27,545 nt of DNA from a virus, in IMG/VR virus record IMGVR_UViG_3300006754_000120, positions 1 through 27,545 of that record. One strand, 5' to 3'. Each line of letters begins with the position of its first letter. The stretch's first letter is position 1. The position numbers and the translations under genes were made by a program. Under the pieces are notes generated by a model. That model was not told where the DNA came from. It did no database searches and saw nothing but the letters and a program-made list of their open reading frames with translations. This document shows positions 18,201 through 24,131 of this stretch, in pieces.

Positions 18201-19157
18201 GCTCCAATAGAATCTGTGGCTACTGCCTTAGCTGAAGTTTGGGAGCCAATACAGTTGAATGAACCTGAAAGAATTACTCCTGCAAGATTTATACCATTAG
18301 TGTATAAGTCTGTACACCAACAAGCTATGAAGTTATTAGATGAGTCTAAAGAAAATGCAGTAGACACTTGGTTGGCTATGGACTTTACTAAAGCTGATAT
18401 GATTAAGCACGGTATGGAAGGACATGAGTATGCGCAAGAACTACATAATGCACTTGTAACTGCACTTGTTCCTCAGACAAAGAAAGGGACTGCTGTTGAT
18501 ATTAAATGGGCACAACATTCTATATCTGCTATAGCTTCTGGCAGGAAGACTAAGACTACAAGGACCAAAGAACTCCCTGTTGGTGGTACATTCCAAATTA
18601 ATGGTGTTGAATATATTATAACTGCAGTTGAACAGAAGTCTTTAGCTCAAGTTATTGCACATGATTATAGGGATGAGGGTTATAATACTCCTAAAGAATT
18701 AGAGAGTGCATTAAAGAATCTTGGACTTAAGATGGATATGGGTCGTAAATTAAATGTGCATACTTTTAAAGAATATAAGGAAGATGATATTGGCGGTGAG
18801 TTTGCTGGATATGTTGGTCCTCAATCTTGGGGAAGGAATCCTGTGTTACAGAAATTTCAATTAGAATTTGAAGAGAAATTTGCTAACTTGCATCCAATAG
18901 CACAAGAGGTTGCTACCTATTCTTTCTTAGAAGGGCTGCCAAGCATTAATGATAAGATGGAGCAAGTAAGAGGGAATAATAGAAATGTATTGCCTCCATT
19001 CTCTAATAAGAAGACTACATTAGATGCAACTATTATGGCTAATTACTCTATGAAGTATAATGATATAATTAACGATAGAGAGAAACGATTAGAAGAGCCA
19101 TCTCATTTCTCTAACCTTACAACATTTAAGAATATTATTAGAAGGGCGTGTCCATGA
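9273..19157 (+). CDS. Giant polyvalent virion protein with candidate two-barrel RNA polymerase domain
   Basis: This 3294-aa protein is the centre of the window. Modules in order: a YPTVV...IEFPDERNARAFGEHYK module (about 131-190) common in phage internal proteins; Ala/Gly-rich hydrophobic stretches (about 410-450, 473-493, 585-620) that may enter a membrane; an acidic linker with a repeated IPGV-ATADDF motif (750-821); an HExxH metallopeptidase-like module (H1296-E-Y-F-H1300, E1342 as possible third ligand); an ELQSD module (1611-1615); a candidate RNA polymerase (about 2280-2910) with DFDGD at 2709-2713; and an ASCH domain (3077-3168). The size and mix match large polyvalent proteins packaged and injected by phages, as with N4 and crAss-like virion RNA polymerases. 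AAGGA precedes ATG 9273. The last four bases overlap the next gene (ATGA). Domain calls vary in strength; the ORF is certain. Confidence 0.9.
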   Translation: MATNLSYDEQIEALLNAVNDYQSPIDTSPPVEVEDKYNLSWAEAAAQLRGIGYIQEHDWTEEDFSFIDPVTNETWYKNTIANDRPFYNLLAENMDKPFVSRLFDSSAPSIQGQDDEGNLVDITHLMASSDNLVYPTVVANPDNPSELIDLTDVGLAGLWEGIDPYDHAISSGNYIEFPDERNARAFGEHYKNFIPPKKEEDRVKNGWSKKKPIAVTDAQFVMGYLQHREETNGDGWDKLERINEEIPIEIRAHLPEGHRHYWEAGLGDIGKHAAWSKIWGAAYVLPSAITGPLESIYSKSEAILEADFGKLGSAVYDIAMGENPDEILNGFKEWRAETGRVGKVLDETSNTMELVQDYFAKKSEAAFKQQMDNPRWQAYNVHLDKIREKSVLPWKDDFMGVDDFGTYLLDAMSSQVATYGAGAVTFAATKSMPATLAAIRGGAFIMEGTDEWRQEYSHFRAQGLSPQEASERAWVGYVLYGTGAAAIEGWGAKQWLSPNARALLENDKKILWDKVKNVVRKVPKTDKIGKVFPSAPKRGAGKWATDLGKMSVIRPVAEYITEGSQRLFQGVVQERYTDVNWSEAYDEAKEEARAGAVSALFMGAGVDVTTGLYEATTGYSAYKVKKEKSQFDRKVSEAEEAEIVDEKTEGKQPHEVVAMATIDKFMEGDNFTEEQLGPDAFQRLENLDIITSPDNILDALKLGGEEAIIDAGYSVEEVLNEIESYYGESTPDIRAKAESAIRGKKTQDEVILPGVEESPVTGPVTAPEQTQVAPKVVIPGVQVATADDFDVDTTEDEGVEEEVETAPVIIPGVTVATADDFFIDDEDVPTEVPTGEAPVEGKKQSLVGLTPLKKEEAIKDAFPINRSSKSITQIKNMMNSFMRRYNSWVDDEGVTRVELDDFIANIKLEDFALMIQLANSKEYMDSPKLIGYHKPLNAEFHNLVLKLDEFTIPTQKEAPVEDTRIARFEENFKALWGVEERPALDDIIKFEGKNYKIIDVKDASDVMIQQMQDNILAGQEEGISGIEDIMSKEEFEQTGLYQLFSLEEVEFKGNLTFPVGGDTVLIDVPINELVDKGFTFKPEGVEVQPPVAGYDLQQRDIETQNKLEDVPLPRGYKHYKVAMADVPLEGDKRPKLVAGKPIKLKGSKREFFLYKDKEEYKVVDSRTGTFLGSWRGTQKDAIEIAQRNLDKAIKSGVYKDAIVSTERKLASRPQYQTIGQAIGDLLDEQDSGFPLISDADEQFQKIITKLKKDFPDVITLVVENLYDDHGIEVAGIAFESLVAWSNSKATLDTAPHEYFHVLFNALKHVAEIDGNTQVKELIDGGLKEFGWNEEELVQKVAELYTEKVLTDNEGVVDKSLTARLKTWLRKVWNAIKKAFGKKIKGKTYAEQLADIFFNATDKYVDVEDVRVSIPVSQLVRDAKARYAGAGFADPFNLESEAQYNKHAIGRVLAMQRLARLSAVDYSVRPLQELDKKFNVKKYAKGIKIDSDLIRAITKRLSGREYQLINKIVTDNGLMGEKMSIEDFKAIVLSYYFPLRIQRGMAKDEAISQMYTSFALDDFNNDYGEWSFKVPITVRESHPWFTKSDNNTIGWFRGDSNPENTKEFRLQELQSDTFQRDLGKGNQQLAILGQKVSKEDLAIQNDFLKNIGHGSWEKFLFNSVMQFLNDNNYSSVLIPYGNTVKEIQNFDKIEEKLESLPAEIEAQESLVDKLDASPEYIKALKEFKALAPKIKKLFNDNKLASIIAENEGEPTVWTFNQIDGSSWSVQWHYEPVEPTSKKEIANDKQLWDDIISNPYNYEFKSVAGMETYLHKTKDKNKTVRRWSELNSPGQAGHDAYWDANREHTKLDKLKDDLGHYVRAKGSVDRIIHRYDMFKKFILKNRKGYAELYTDDKGRKWVKTWLTEKDALAVPMYQQLKNDTEAWDKAMILIDGAYREMSNDAKALGKKLPLGDFVRVMNDELPDRASDVFNAWLRLRFPNGRNRLMSQTVEGPDGRFMSEGDFAKSFAGVYNDFEDGLSKIESDDYLMSAKHGESVEKVFLSEIGAQMSIEGFAKFMNAAIDADYKDWSTNELPRHALISFNALTPKQQLNLKRLYVRANSVVTANQGKVMNVRNNLIYNESLIGGLQLKGPVNPFNEETSSMREPKMIYEIANPDMKSRLLWLNKTDMFITTNRDPLDIFGTKDRTFIKGAPYTLEEWDDFEDRLNKFVYEEDDVFGLVPLFSRSEKGKLAFAAISKKQLKIASDPRILKAYWSAEIKAFKESNDSVEDIKAFKAQINNFNGYREGEQKFKDPQWLAGEIARYEAYKELMPLNMISDGANFFKRIAIVTTPVFTSPLMEDITGAYFDFNNITFVDKNGVEQKAVDIVPGFKDKMSYSDGTTLIGANTFNLASNAFGLDRSRKIIKTIVWKSDKSLAMKHEMQLPPAGLKLYEGYGTKAQKLVAEVRSDNNLYVGDKIVNMIFSDDEAKIFTGKSGDIVTVRANEIGLINYASKHGSAKYPIQSLNFVDNEEVLSSFNENVLPRIRERLGRMLLLTGHPKDNAERIYGWLKTLRSDDIMAPSNVLVEKNKAARLGMHSDNEPMLNVLMKTQLIEGALQADFTEGVQLHSAPDWTDVVPEGSVSIALEDARAVLKPYAQAKGLDLKVIGKDYLKKINQWLINNPIYVRVSRSPVVGINGAYPARVSELHDRGGQILLNTSQGYKNLEFDFDGDTIQLDVIDEAEYLALNEMLDKALKDGRVQAIDLNKYENDAATYSDLSKRENAYVLAEKFGTGARAIGEISNVQAVHGMLQHTFGYMEVTNDDGSVEYIHVKKYQHKELFEEGGLNEVMTIETQIRTWQQAALDNGKYLLLDAWEYSQEKLFRKLFTVTSLVDGKLISAHSLNDAQWDAMKPLVDMYKIPGRIRNGGTFNEQYRMDTQLIESQRYLEFTKDREGYYRRVLYSPENQPKDAGIAVPGEEVSGPVTVGRLQFRDAKAPIESVATALAEVWEPIQLNEPERITPARFIPLVYKSVHQQAMKLLDESKENAVDTWLAMDFTKADMIKHGMEGHEYAQELHNALVTALVPQTKKGTAVDIKWAQHSISAIASGRKTKTTRTKELPVGGTFQINGVEYIITAVEQKSLAQVIAHDYRDEGYNTPKELESALKNLGLKMDMGRKLNVHTFKEYKEDDIGGEFAGYVGPQSWGRNPVLQKFQLEFEEKFANLHPIAQEVATYSFLEGLPSINDKMEQVRGNNRNVLPPFSNKKTTLDATIMANYSMKYNDIINDREKRLEEPSHFSNLTTFKNIIRRACP
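11598..11743 (+). repeat. Short duplicated motif in an acidic linker of the giant protein
   Basis: Residues 776-789 (VVIPGVQVATADDF) and 808-821 (VIIPGVTVATADDF) match at 11 of 14 positions, 32 residues apart; a partial third copy (VILPGV) is at 750-755. They lie in an Asp/Glu/Pro-rich linker, so they may be short binding or processing motifs rather than a folded domain. Confidence 0.75.
13056..13410 (+). other. HExxH metallopeptidase-like module within the giant protein
   Basis: Residues about 1262-1379. HEYFH at 1296-1300 follows a threonine-containing turn (ATLDTAP), as in zinc peptidase-type modules of phage and conjugative-element polyvalent proteins. In that family, HExxH supplies two zinc ligands and the catalytic Glu, and a Glu on a later helix is the third ligand; E1342 in ELVQKVAELYTE is a good candidate. 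A basic helix with Trp follows (about 1365-1390). Possible roles are self-processing of the giant protein or attack on host proteins after injection. Confidence 0.65.
13980..14330 (+). other. ELQSD module of phage polyvalent proteins
   Basis: Residues about 1570-1686. GWFRGD is followed by LQELQSDTFQ (Glu1611-Leu-Gln-Ser-Asp1615) and later by a helix and strand ending SSVLIPYGNT. This order (GW-F-R, ELQSD, a helix, then a strand with PxGxT) recurs in large phage and mobile-element polyvalent proteins. I recall the pattern but not its biochemical function. Confidence 0.5.
16122..17990 (+). other. Candidate single-chain double-psi beta-barrel RNA polymerase domain
   Basis: Residues about 2284-2906. 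Landmarks in order: SDG at 2379-2381; lysine-rich strands (K2404, K2407, K2412, K2415, K2420); SKHGSAKYP at 2494-2502, loosely like the lysine-bearing segment of an RNAP beta barrel; an R-S-P strand about 38 residues before the key motif, as the R-A-P strand precedes NADFDGD in RNAP beta-prime; EFDFDGDTIQLDV with D2709, D2711 and D2713 as the metal-chelating triad; IGEISN at 2779-2784; and QAALDNGKY at 2842-2850, matching the D-x-x-K helix seen after the active site in single-chain family members. Known members are QDE-1-type polymerases, YonO and the crAss-like virion RNAP. Catalytic activity is inferred. Confidence 0.72.
18501..18776 (+). other. ASCH (PUA-like) domain at the C-terminus of the giant protein
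   Basis: Residues 3077-3168. The signature is IASGRKTKTTRTKELPVGGT at 3087-3106, followed by the strands of TFQINGVEYIITAVEQKSL, a YRDEGYNTPKELESAL helix, and a closing VHTFKEY strand. This order matches stand-alone bacterial ASCH proteins, whose SGxKTxTxR segment lines a cleft that binds RNA or modified nucleosides. Attached just after a candidate RNA polymerase, it could bind transcripts, the promoter strand or nucleotides. Confidence 0.8.
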
Positions 19158-22100
19158 GCAAGTGTAGTACACAAGATATGATAGAAATGATGAGAACTCT
19201 AAGGAGCGTTGAGTCTGATGAAAACTATCAAAGAGTTAAGGCTGTCTTTAGTAATGCTGAGGAAACTGAAAAGAGATTAGATGCGAAGATAACTGAATGG
19301 GAAAATAATAATCCATTCTATGAAGAGATTTCTGACGAAGACTGGGTTAAGATGTATGGCGATGAAACTGAAAGAGCTTCATTAGCTGATAAGCTTTGGA
19401 CAATTCTAGGAGATAACCCTCATATAGCAGAGTTAATAGAGCAGGAAATGATATATGACCTAGCTAGACCTGAAGCTAACTATCCTATAGGTATGGTTGA
19501 ATGGGCTGATAATGGTAAAGACATTAAATTGAATTATGGTAAGGTTCCTAAGGATAGTCTAAAGAAATGGATTTTAAAAGCTAATGGATGGGCTAAGGCA
19601 AAAGGCGAGAAAATGAATCGTGGGTTTTATAAGAAGACTTCTTTAGCTCATGGCTTACCACAGAATATTAAATATGATGACCCTACTGCAGGGTATGCTA
19701 TTATGGCTGAGGCGAAAGATACACATGCAGATGGAATTGGGTTTAGAATATCTCAGTATATGCATGATGATGGTAAACGCGGTTATGGAATGCAGGATAT
19801 TTATGATAATTTATCTAAGCTATTTGAGAATATATCAGAAGAAGGCAGAAGGAATTGGGGGGCAAAGAATAATATAAAGTCTGAAGATACAGGTACTCCT
19901 ATAAGACAATGGATTACTGAATTATTTACAATGGCAATGCATGGGCAGGCTATATTTGTCTCTGAAAGTATGGCTGCAGAAGATAACCAATTTAATGAAG
20001 CTGGCACTTATATCTTTACTCAAAGAGCTCCTACAGGTAAACAATTTGATAATGGCGATGCTATATTTCATTGGCAAAAGCCTATTAAGTTAGAAGACTA
20101 TAATCCTGAAATTCACGGTAGTCCAGGTAATAAGTTAGTGTTTAAAGACGCTAAAGGTAGAGAGCGACATGACCTTATGGAGTTCTTTAAACTTAATGTA
20201 CCTCTTAATAAAGCTAGGATGGAAAAGTTTCAGAAGAGCTTAGAAGATGCTCGTGAAATTGATAATGAGGTTGCTAAAAAAATAGTTGAGATAACTAAGA
20301 TTTCATATAATAAGATAATTAAAGAAATACAAAATTGGTTTCCTAGTTTAGATAGTGGCCTTATTTATAATATGTTTACTCTTGATGAAGAAGTGGAAAC
20401 TATACAGCAATTCTTAGATAGAAGTGTATCCTCAGAAGAATTAAGAAACAACACTCTTAATACATATAACTATCTTCAAAACAACTTCACCCAGTATTCA
20501 TTAAGCGAGCCATTCTTCTTTAATGGGGATACATTGCAGTACAAAGAGAATCACTGGCCTGCATTGTTTGATGCATTTTATGCTGTAATGTTAAAGGATA
20601 GCATCTCAGATTTAGAGTCAGAAATGGATAGAGTAAGAATAGCAAAGAATCAAGCAAAGGGTTCACAGAAAATTGCATTTAGAAAAACTCTTGAAGGCTT
20701 AAAATCTAGCCATAAAAAATCAATGGACACTTTTACAAGGTTAATAGAGGATGATAATGTAGATAATATAGGTCGTCAGATTGCTACAAGAAGGTCATCT
20801 AAATATGCTAAGCATATCAGTAATGCATTTGATATGTTAAATATGCGTAAAGATGGAGATGTTTATAGAGATTATCTTAAACAAGTTATGACTACACCAG
20901 CAACTAATAATTTAACTGAAAGACTATTGGTTGCATTAAGAACTTCAAAGGATTATTCTGGAGTACAAGATGCTATTGTTGCATTATATAAAAGAACTCT
21001 TGGGCACAAGGATGCAAGAAGTCAAGTGTTCGGGTTTGAGACAGCTGATGAGAATTGGAGTCCAGCAGCATTATCTGTTATTCGTTCCTTTAATAACTGG
21101 AGCACTATGAAGCTTGGAGGTGTAGGCTCTCCTATTACCAATTTAGCTGGCCATATACAAAAAATGATTCATGGCGGCAGAGATGCTATGATTAAAGCTA
21201 GACAAGATTATGTGAAATTAAAAGATAATGATGCATTTAAAAGATTAATTGCGGATTCAGGTGTTGTTGAATTTGAAGAGTTTTATGGAGCATCTATAAT
21301 TGAAGACTTGGAGGCTTTAGAGCTTAAGAAAGATGCAATCAATAAATTAATGGCAGCTACTTTAGGATATTGGAAAGAGGTTAGTGAAGGAGGGAATAGG
21401 CGTACAGCTGAGGCTAAACTTAAGAAGTTTTTCTTAGAGACATTTAAACAAGAGATGAACTTCGATGCTATTTATTCACCAGAAGAAGCTAAGAAGATGT
21501 CTAAGAAGTTGAAGCAGGAAAAAAGAATTGCTCAAACATCTAAGTTGGTTAATTTTGCGATTAATAGGGAATATAATCAATCTCAAGCATTAAAAGATGT
21601 GTCATGGGCTTCTATTGATGCGGGCAAAAAGGGGGCTACTTTAATATTGGATAAGCTTGCAAAAGTTTTATCAGCCTTGCCTACAATGTCACAAACTGAG
21701 AAAGAACTTAGAATGAGCTCAGTTATTATGGCTTATGATTCATTAAAGAAATTTAATCTTGTAGTTAATCCAATAGATGAGCTTGCTGATAATGAGAGAG
21801 CTTTGGTTATTAAGTGGGGTCGTATTTATACAAGGCAGTTTTTAGATTTTGGAATGTCAAGTAGTGATGCAGGTGAGGTATTTGGCGCCCAAATAGGCAA
21901 GCTAATGAGTAAGTTTTCTATATGGAAGCAGCAGAAATATATTAAAGATTCAACTATGTTTACTGATGCTATGAGGACTCAAAGAGATGATGACAAACTT
22001 ATGTCTGTTATAAACTCATGGTTTAAAGTTTGGCTTAAAGGGATACCTCTTCCTGGCAGGATTAAAGGACAGAAATTTACTCGAACAACTAATGTGGATA

Positions 22101-22588
22101 TGGCAATGGTTAGGTCTTTCTTATGGAGTCAGGGATTAGTGCAGGGAATATTAGATGTAGGAATGATTGCACTTGAATTAATAGGCTTTACTGCATTAAG
22201 GCAGGGAGCAAGTGCTTTATTTATAGCAGCAGGAATACGAAAAGGGAATCCTTTGGGCTCTTCGTATATGGCTTTTAGGCTTTTACCATTTGCTATTGCA
22301 ATGCAAATGATGGCAGGGAATTTAGATGATGAAGATGATTGGCTTAAAATGCTGAAATATTATATAAGACATATTCCAATTACAGGATTAGGCTTTTCAA
22401 TGCTTTCTGAACTATCATTGTCATTATCGGCTGGGGCTTATGGAGATGTGAAAATTGCAACCGAAGGAATTAAGGATGCAATTAAGACAATGCTACCTGT
22501 ATCGCAGGGAGTAGCTTCACCATTAGTTGATGCAGCAGGTAAATTAATTGAACCTGATAAGAAGAAGAAAAAGTCTAAGTATCGTTAA
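19154..22588 (+). CDS. Second giant virion-type protein with C-terminal membrane segments
   Basis: This protein of about 1144 aa starts at ATG 19154, inside the previous stop (ATGA); a GTG at 19148 is a less likely start. The N-terminal two thirds are soluble and helical. From about residue 640 it resembles the C-terminal regions of phage large polyvalent proteins: MKLGGVGSPITNLAG at 652-666, then long helices, then hydrophobic stretches at about 985-1028, 1036-1058 and 1075-1100 that may span or enter a membrane. It ends in a very basic tail (KKKKKSKYR). By analogy with N4 and T7, a partner protein that forms the passage through the cell envelope for the DNA and the giant polymerase protein is plausible. 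No catalytic motif is recognised. Its stop overlaps the opposite-strand stop by four bases. Confidence 0.75.
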   Translation: MSKCSTQDMIEMMRTLRSVESDENYQRVKAVFSNAEETEKRLDAKITEWENNNPFYEEISDEDWVKMYGDETERASLADKLWTILGDNPHIAELIEQEMIYDLARPEANYPIGMVEWADNGKDIKLNYGKVPKDSLKKWILKANGWAKAKGEKMNRGFYKKTSLAHGLPQNIKYDDPTAGYAIMAEAKDTHADGIGFRISQYMHDDGKRGYGMQDIYDNLSKLFENISEEGRRNWGAKNNIKSEDTGTPIRQWITELFTMAMHGQAIFVSESMAAEDNQFNEAGTYIFTQRAPTGKQFDNGDAIFHWQKPIKLEDYNPEIHGSPGNKLVFKDAKGRERHDLMEFFKLNVPLNKARMEKFQKSLEDAREIDNEVAKKIVEITKISYNKIIKEIQNWFPSLDSGLIYNMFTLDEEVETIQQFLDRSVSSEELRNNTLNTYNYLQNNFTQYSLSEPFFFNGDTLQYKENHWPALFDAFYAVMLKDSISDLESEMDRVRIAKNQAKGSQKIAFRKTLEGLKSSHKKSMDTFTRLIEDDNVDNIGRQIATRRSSKYAKHISNAFDMLNMRKDGDVYRDYLKQVMTTPATNNLTERLLVALRTSKDYSGVQDAIVALYKRTLGHKDARSQVFGFETADENWSPAALSVIRSFNNWSTMKLGGVGSPITNLAGHIQKMIHGGRDAMIKARQDYVKLKDNDAFKRLIADSGVVEFEEFYGASIIEDLEALELKKDAINKLMAATLGYWKEVSEGGNRRTAEAKLKKFFLETFKQEMNFDAIYSPEEAKKMSKKLKQEKRIAQTSKLVNFAINREYNQSQALKDVSWASIDAGKKGATLILDKLAKVLSALPTMSQTEKELRMSSVIMAYDSLKKFNLVVNPIDELADNERALVIKWGRIYTRQFLDFGMSSSDAGEVFGAQIGKLMSKFSIWKQQKYIKDSTMFTDAMRTQRDDDKLMSVINSWFKVWLKGIPLPGRIKGQKFTRTTNVDMAMVRSFLWSQGLVQGILDVGMIALELIGFTALRQGASALFIAAGIRKGNPLGSSYMAFRLLPFAIAMQMMAGNLDDEDDWLKMLKYYIRHIPITGLGFSMLSELSLSLSAGAYGDVKIATEGIKDAIKTMLPVSQGVASPLVDAAGKLIEPDKKKKKSKYR

Positions 22589-22758
22589 GACTTATTAACT
22601 ATATAGGGGCTTTGCATTAGAGCGTCTGCAGTTTTTGAATCACCTCTTTTTATAGCTGATTCTATTTGCTGAGCAACTACCATTGCATTAGACCAAAAAT
22701 AATCTTGTGTTTCAGTCGGCTTCTTTTCTATCGGGGTTTCTAGTTTTGCTTTGAACAA
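22585..22758 (-). CDS. Short overlapping ORF at the end of the early operon (57 aa)
   Basis: The frame runs from TTG 22758 (or from ATG 22683, giving 32 aa) to TAA 22587-22585. The translation looks protein-like (ETQDYFWSNAMVVAQQI, then IESAIKRGDSKTADALM) and fills the otherwise empty interval before the convergent giant gene. The TTG start overlaps the upstream nuclease gene by 47 bases, and no clear ribosome-binding site is visible for either start. The frame is +1 relative to the nuclease gene, so a frameshifted extension of that protein is an alternative. Function unknown. Confidence 0.4.
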   Translation of the reverse strand: MFKAKLETPIEKKPTETQDYFWSNAMVVAQQIESAIKRGDSKTADALMQSPYIVNKS

Positions 22759-23086
22759 GTTCTATCCATTCGTTTAAAGGGACAGCCACATATGGCTTAG
22801 TCCCATTCTTTTTAATAACAAGTGCAGGGACACATTCTTCTTTAATGTTAGCTTCTGTCTGTCGGACACAAGCCCAGAAATTAAGTTTTTCTACATTTTT
22901 ACATTCAATACTGTAAGGGATAAGCTTTCGAGCAGCTGGTGATAGGACTATATCCTCACCATTAACACCCATGATTTGACTTTTAATGTCATCATCATGT
23001 AAGAAAGGGAATGCCTGTCGTAGTTCATCCCTTACAAAGTTTTGAAGTCTTCTTCCTTTAGCCTTAGAGGACCTAGGATTAGCCAT
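22712..23086 (-). CDS. PD-(D/E)XK nuclease-like protein (124 aa)
   Basis: The 124-aa protein starts with basic residues and KGRRLQNFVRDELRQAFP, typical of short phage PD-(D/E)XK nucleases. The candidate active site is D45 (GED) followed by E61-C-K63 (IECKN), then a helix with NFWACVRQTE and a strand plus KPYVAVPLNEW ending. This spacing suits a Holliday-junction-resolvase-like or other restriction-fold endonuclease cutting DNA during recombination or host-DNA breakdown. Its ATG overlaps the stop of the 70-aa gene upstream (TAATG). The fold assignment is fairly good; substrate is unknown. Confidence 0.7.
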   Translation of the reverse strand: MANPRSSKAKGRRLQNFVRDELRQAFPFLHDDDIKSQIMGVNGEDIVLSPAARKLIPYSIECKNVEKLNFWACVRQTEANIKEECVPALVIKKNGTKPYVAVPLNEWIELVQSKTRNPDRKEAD

Positions 23087-23298
23087 TAGATATCTTTCTG
23101 TATGTTTTTAAACAGATTTGGTTCTTCTCTCTTAGCACATTTATCACATATTTCTTTAGAAGTGACATTATCAGTAAGGCTCCGTATAGCTGGGTGAGGG
23201 AATTTAATTTCATAAACACTCCTCCTCCTAATCCAGCTCTTATAACAAAGGTGACATATTGAATTGTATTTCTCTCCTAGATACTTTAAGCGCTCCAT
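23086..23298 (-). CDS. Small zinc-finger-like protein (70 aa)
   Basis: Two Cys pairs, C15-x2-C18 and C51-x2-C54, frame a basic central segment (SWIRRRSV), a layout that would bind one zinc ion. Small proteins with two CxxC knuckles are frequent in phage early operons and often bind nucleic acid or host proteins, but no specific family is recognised here. It is coupled to the downstream nuclease gene by TAATG. Confidence 0.65.
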   Translation of the reverse strand: MERLKYLGEKYNSICHLCYKSWIRRRSVYEIKFPHPAIRSLTDNVTSKEICDKCAKREEPNLFKNIQKDI

Positions 23299-23322
23299 GC
23301 GGCCTGATAATATATAATGACT

Positions 23323-23547
23323 TTAATTACAAGCACAAGTATTATCATTGCGATTGCATTTTTTGCATCTATTATTATGACCTCCTTTGAAATCTAAGTC
23401 CCTTATAACTTCATCAAAGTCCAGCTTATTGTGGAAAAGTTGCCTTATTAAAAGTTCAAGTTTATACACATGATAGGTAAATGCAAATACTAGATACATC
23501 AGTATCACTAATATAATTACTATTACTAATTGTAAAGGGTCCATCAT
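23323..23547 (-). CDS. Small membrane protein with Cys-rich tail (74 aa)
   Basis: One strongly hydrophobic span (about 5-27, starting right after MMDP) is followed by a charged region and a cysteine cluster at the end (C61, C64, C71, C73). The likely topology is a membrane anchor with a small metal-binding or disulfide tail. GGAGG precedes the start region by about 11 bases; starts at 23547 and 23544 are equally possible. The first bases overlap the end of the 57-aa gene. Function unknown. Confidence 0.6.
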   Translation of the reverse strand: MMDPLQLVIVIILVILMYLVFAFTYHVYKLELLIRQLFHNKLDFDEVIRDLDFKGGHNNRCKKCNRNDNTCACN

Positions 23548-23717
23548 TGTTCAAATACCTCCGATATTTTAAAATGCATCTCTTGCATTATGGTTAAGTA
23601 CTTTAAATACAGTCGCTTATAGTTATCTCTATCTACTTGTAATTCCATAAGTTTATCTTTTAAACAATATAGACAGCCTGTGTCTATCTCTGTTTGATTA
23701 CAATATGAGCAATGCAT
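23544..23717 (-). CDS. Small zinc-finger-like protein (57 aa)
   Basis: ATG 23717 follows directly on the TAA of the upstream nuclease-like gene, and the frame ends at TGA overlapping the next start. The 57-aa product has C3-x2-C6 and C15-x2-C18 knuckles (MHCSYC, GCLYC) followed by a charged helix (LMELQVDRDNYKRLYLKY), the layout of a zinc knuckle plus coiled coil. It lies in what would otherwise be a 170-base gap. Function unknown. Confidence 0.65.
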   Translation of the reverse strand: MHCSYCNQTEIDTGCLYCLKDKLMELQVDRDNYKRLYLKYLTIMQEMHFKISEVFEQ

Positions 23718-24131
23718 TTAATTATCCTCTGTCATTTTAATTAAGCCATCAATAATAGCTCTTAAATTTAAAAGTACCATCTTAGAATCCATATTATCAC
23801 CTCCGTAAGTAGTTTTCTTATTAGGCATCTTATTGCATAACTCCTTTAATTTATCAACAGGAAACAATAAGGAACAGTATATTTCATCATTTTTAACAAG
23901 GTTATGTACCCATACATCTGATTCAGTTGCTCTTATACCACTTTTCTTTCCTTTAAATTCGTATTCAATAGCTATATTGCCTGTTGATGCCCATATATCT
24001 CTTTCAGTTTTTACCTCTACCTTGGTATTACCTGAGAATAATTTATCAATATACTTCTCCCATTTCTGGCCAAAGTTTAAATCAATATCAAATTTCTTTA
24101 ATTCTCTTATATCTGTTGATTCATTTATCAT
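23718..24131 (-). CDS. PD-(D/E)XK-like endonuclease (137 aa)
   Basis: The start is ATG 24131, with GGAGAG eight bases upstream and TAATG overlap with the upstream gene; a TTG at 24146 is less likely. The 137-aa protein has FGQKWEKYIDKLF, then KVEVKTERDIWASTGNIAIE and KKSGIRATESDVWVH. This series (Glu helix, E39-x-K41, TGN-x-A-x-E, SGI-x-T-x-SD-x-W) matches a short phage nuclease family with the restriction-enzyme fold. It probably cuts DNA, but the substrate is unknown. It is the second of three such proteins in this operon. Confidence 0.65.
   Translation of the reverse strand: MINESTDIRELKKFDIDLNFGQKWEKYIDKLFSGNTKVEVKTERDIWASTGNIAIEYEFKGKKSGIRATESDVWVHNLVKNDEIYCSLLFPVDKLKELCNKMPNKKTTYGGDNMDSKMVLLNLRAIIDGLIKMTEDN

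Noticed and set aside
9273-19157. N4-type (T7-like single-subunit) virion RNA polymerase
   Set aside because: I saw no T7-family palm/finger motif series; the visible catalytic-type motif is DFDGD, which belongs to the double-barrel class.
22589-22711. Bidirectional terminator between convergent operons
   Set aside because: No GC-rich hairpin with flanking T/A runs is visible; the interval is instead covered by a protein-like minus-strand frame.
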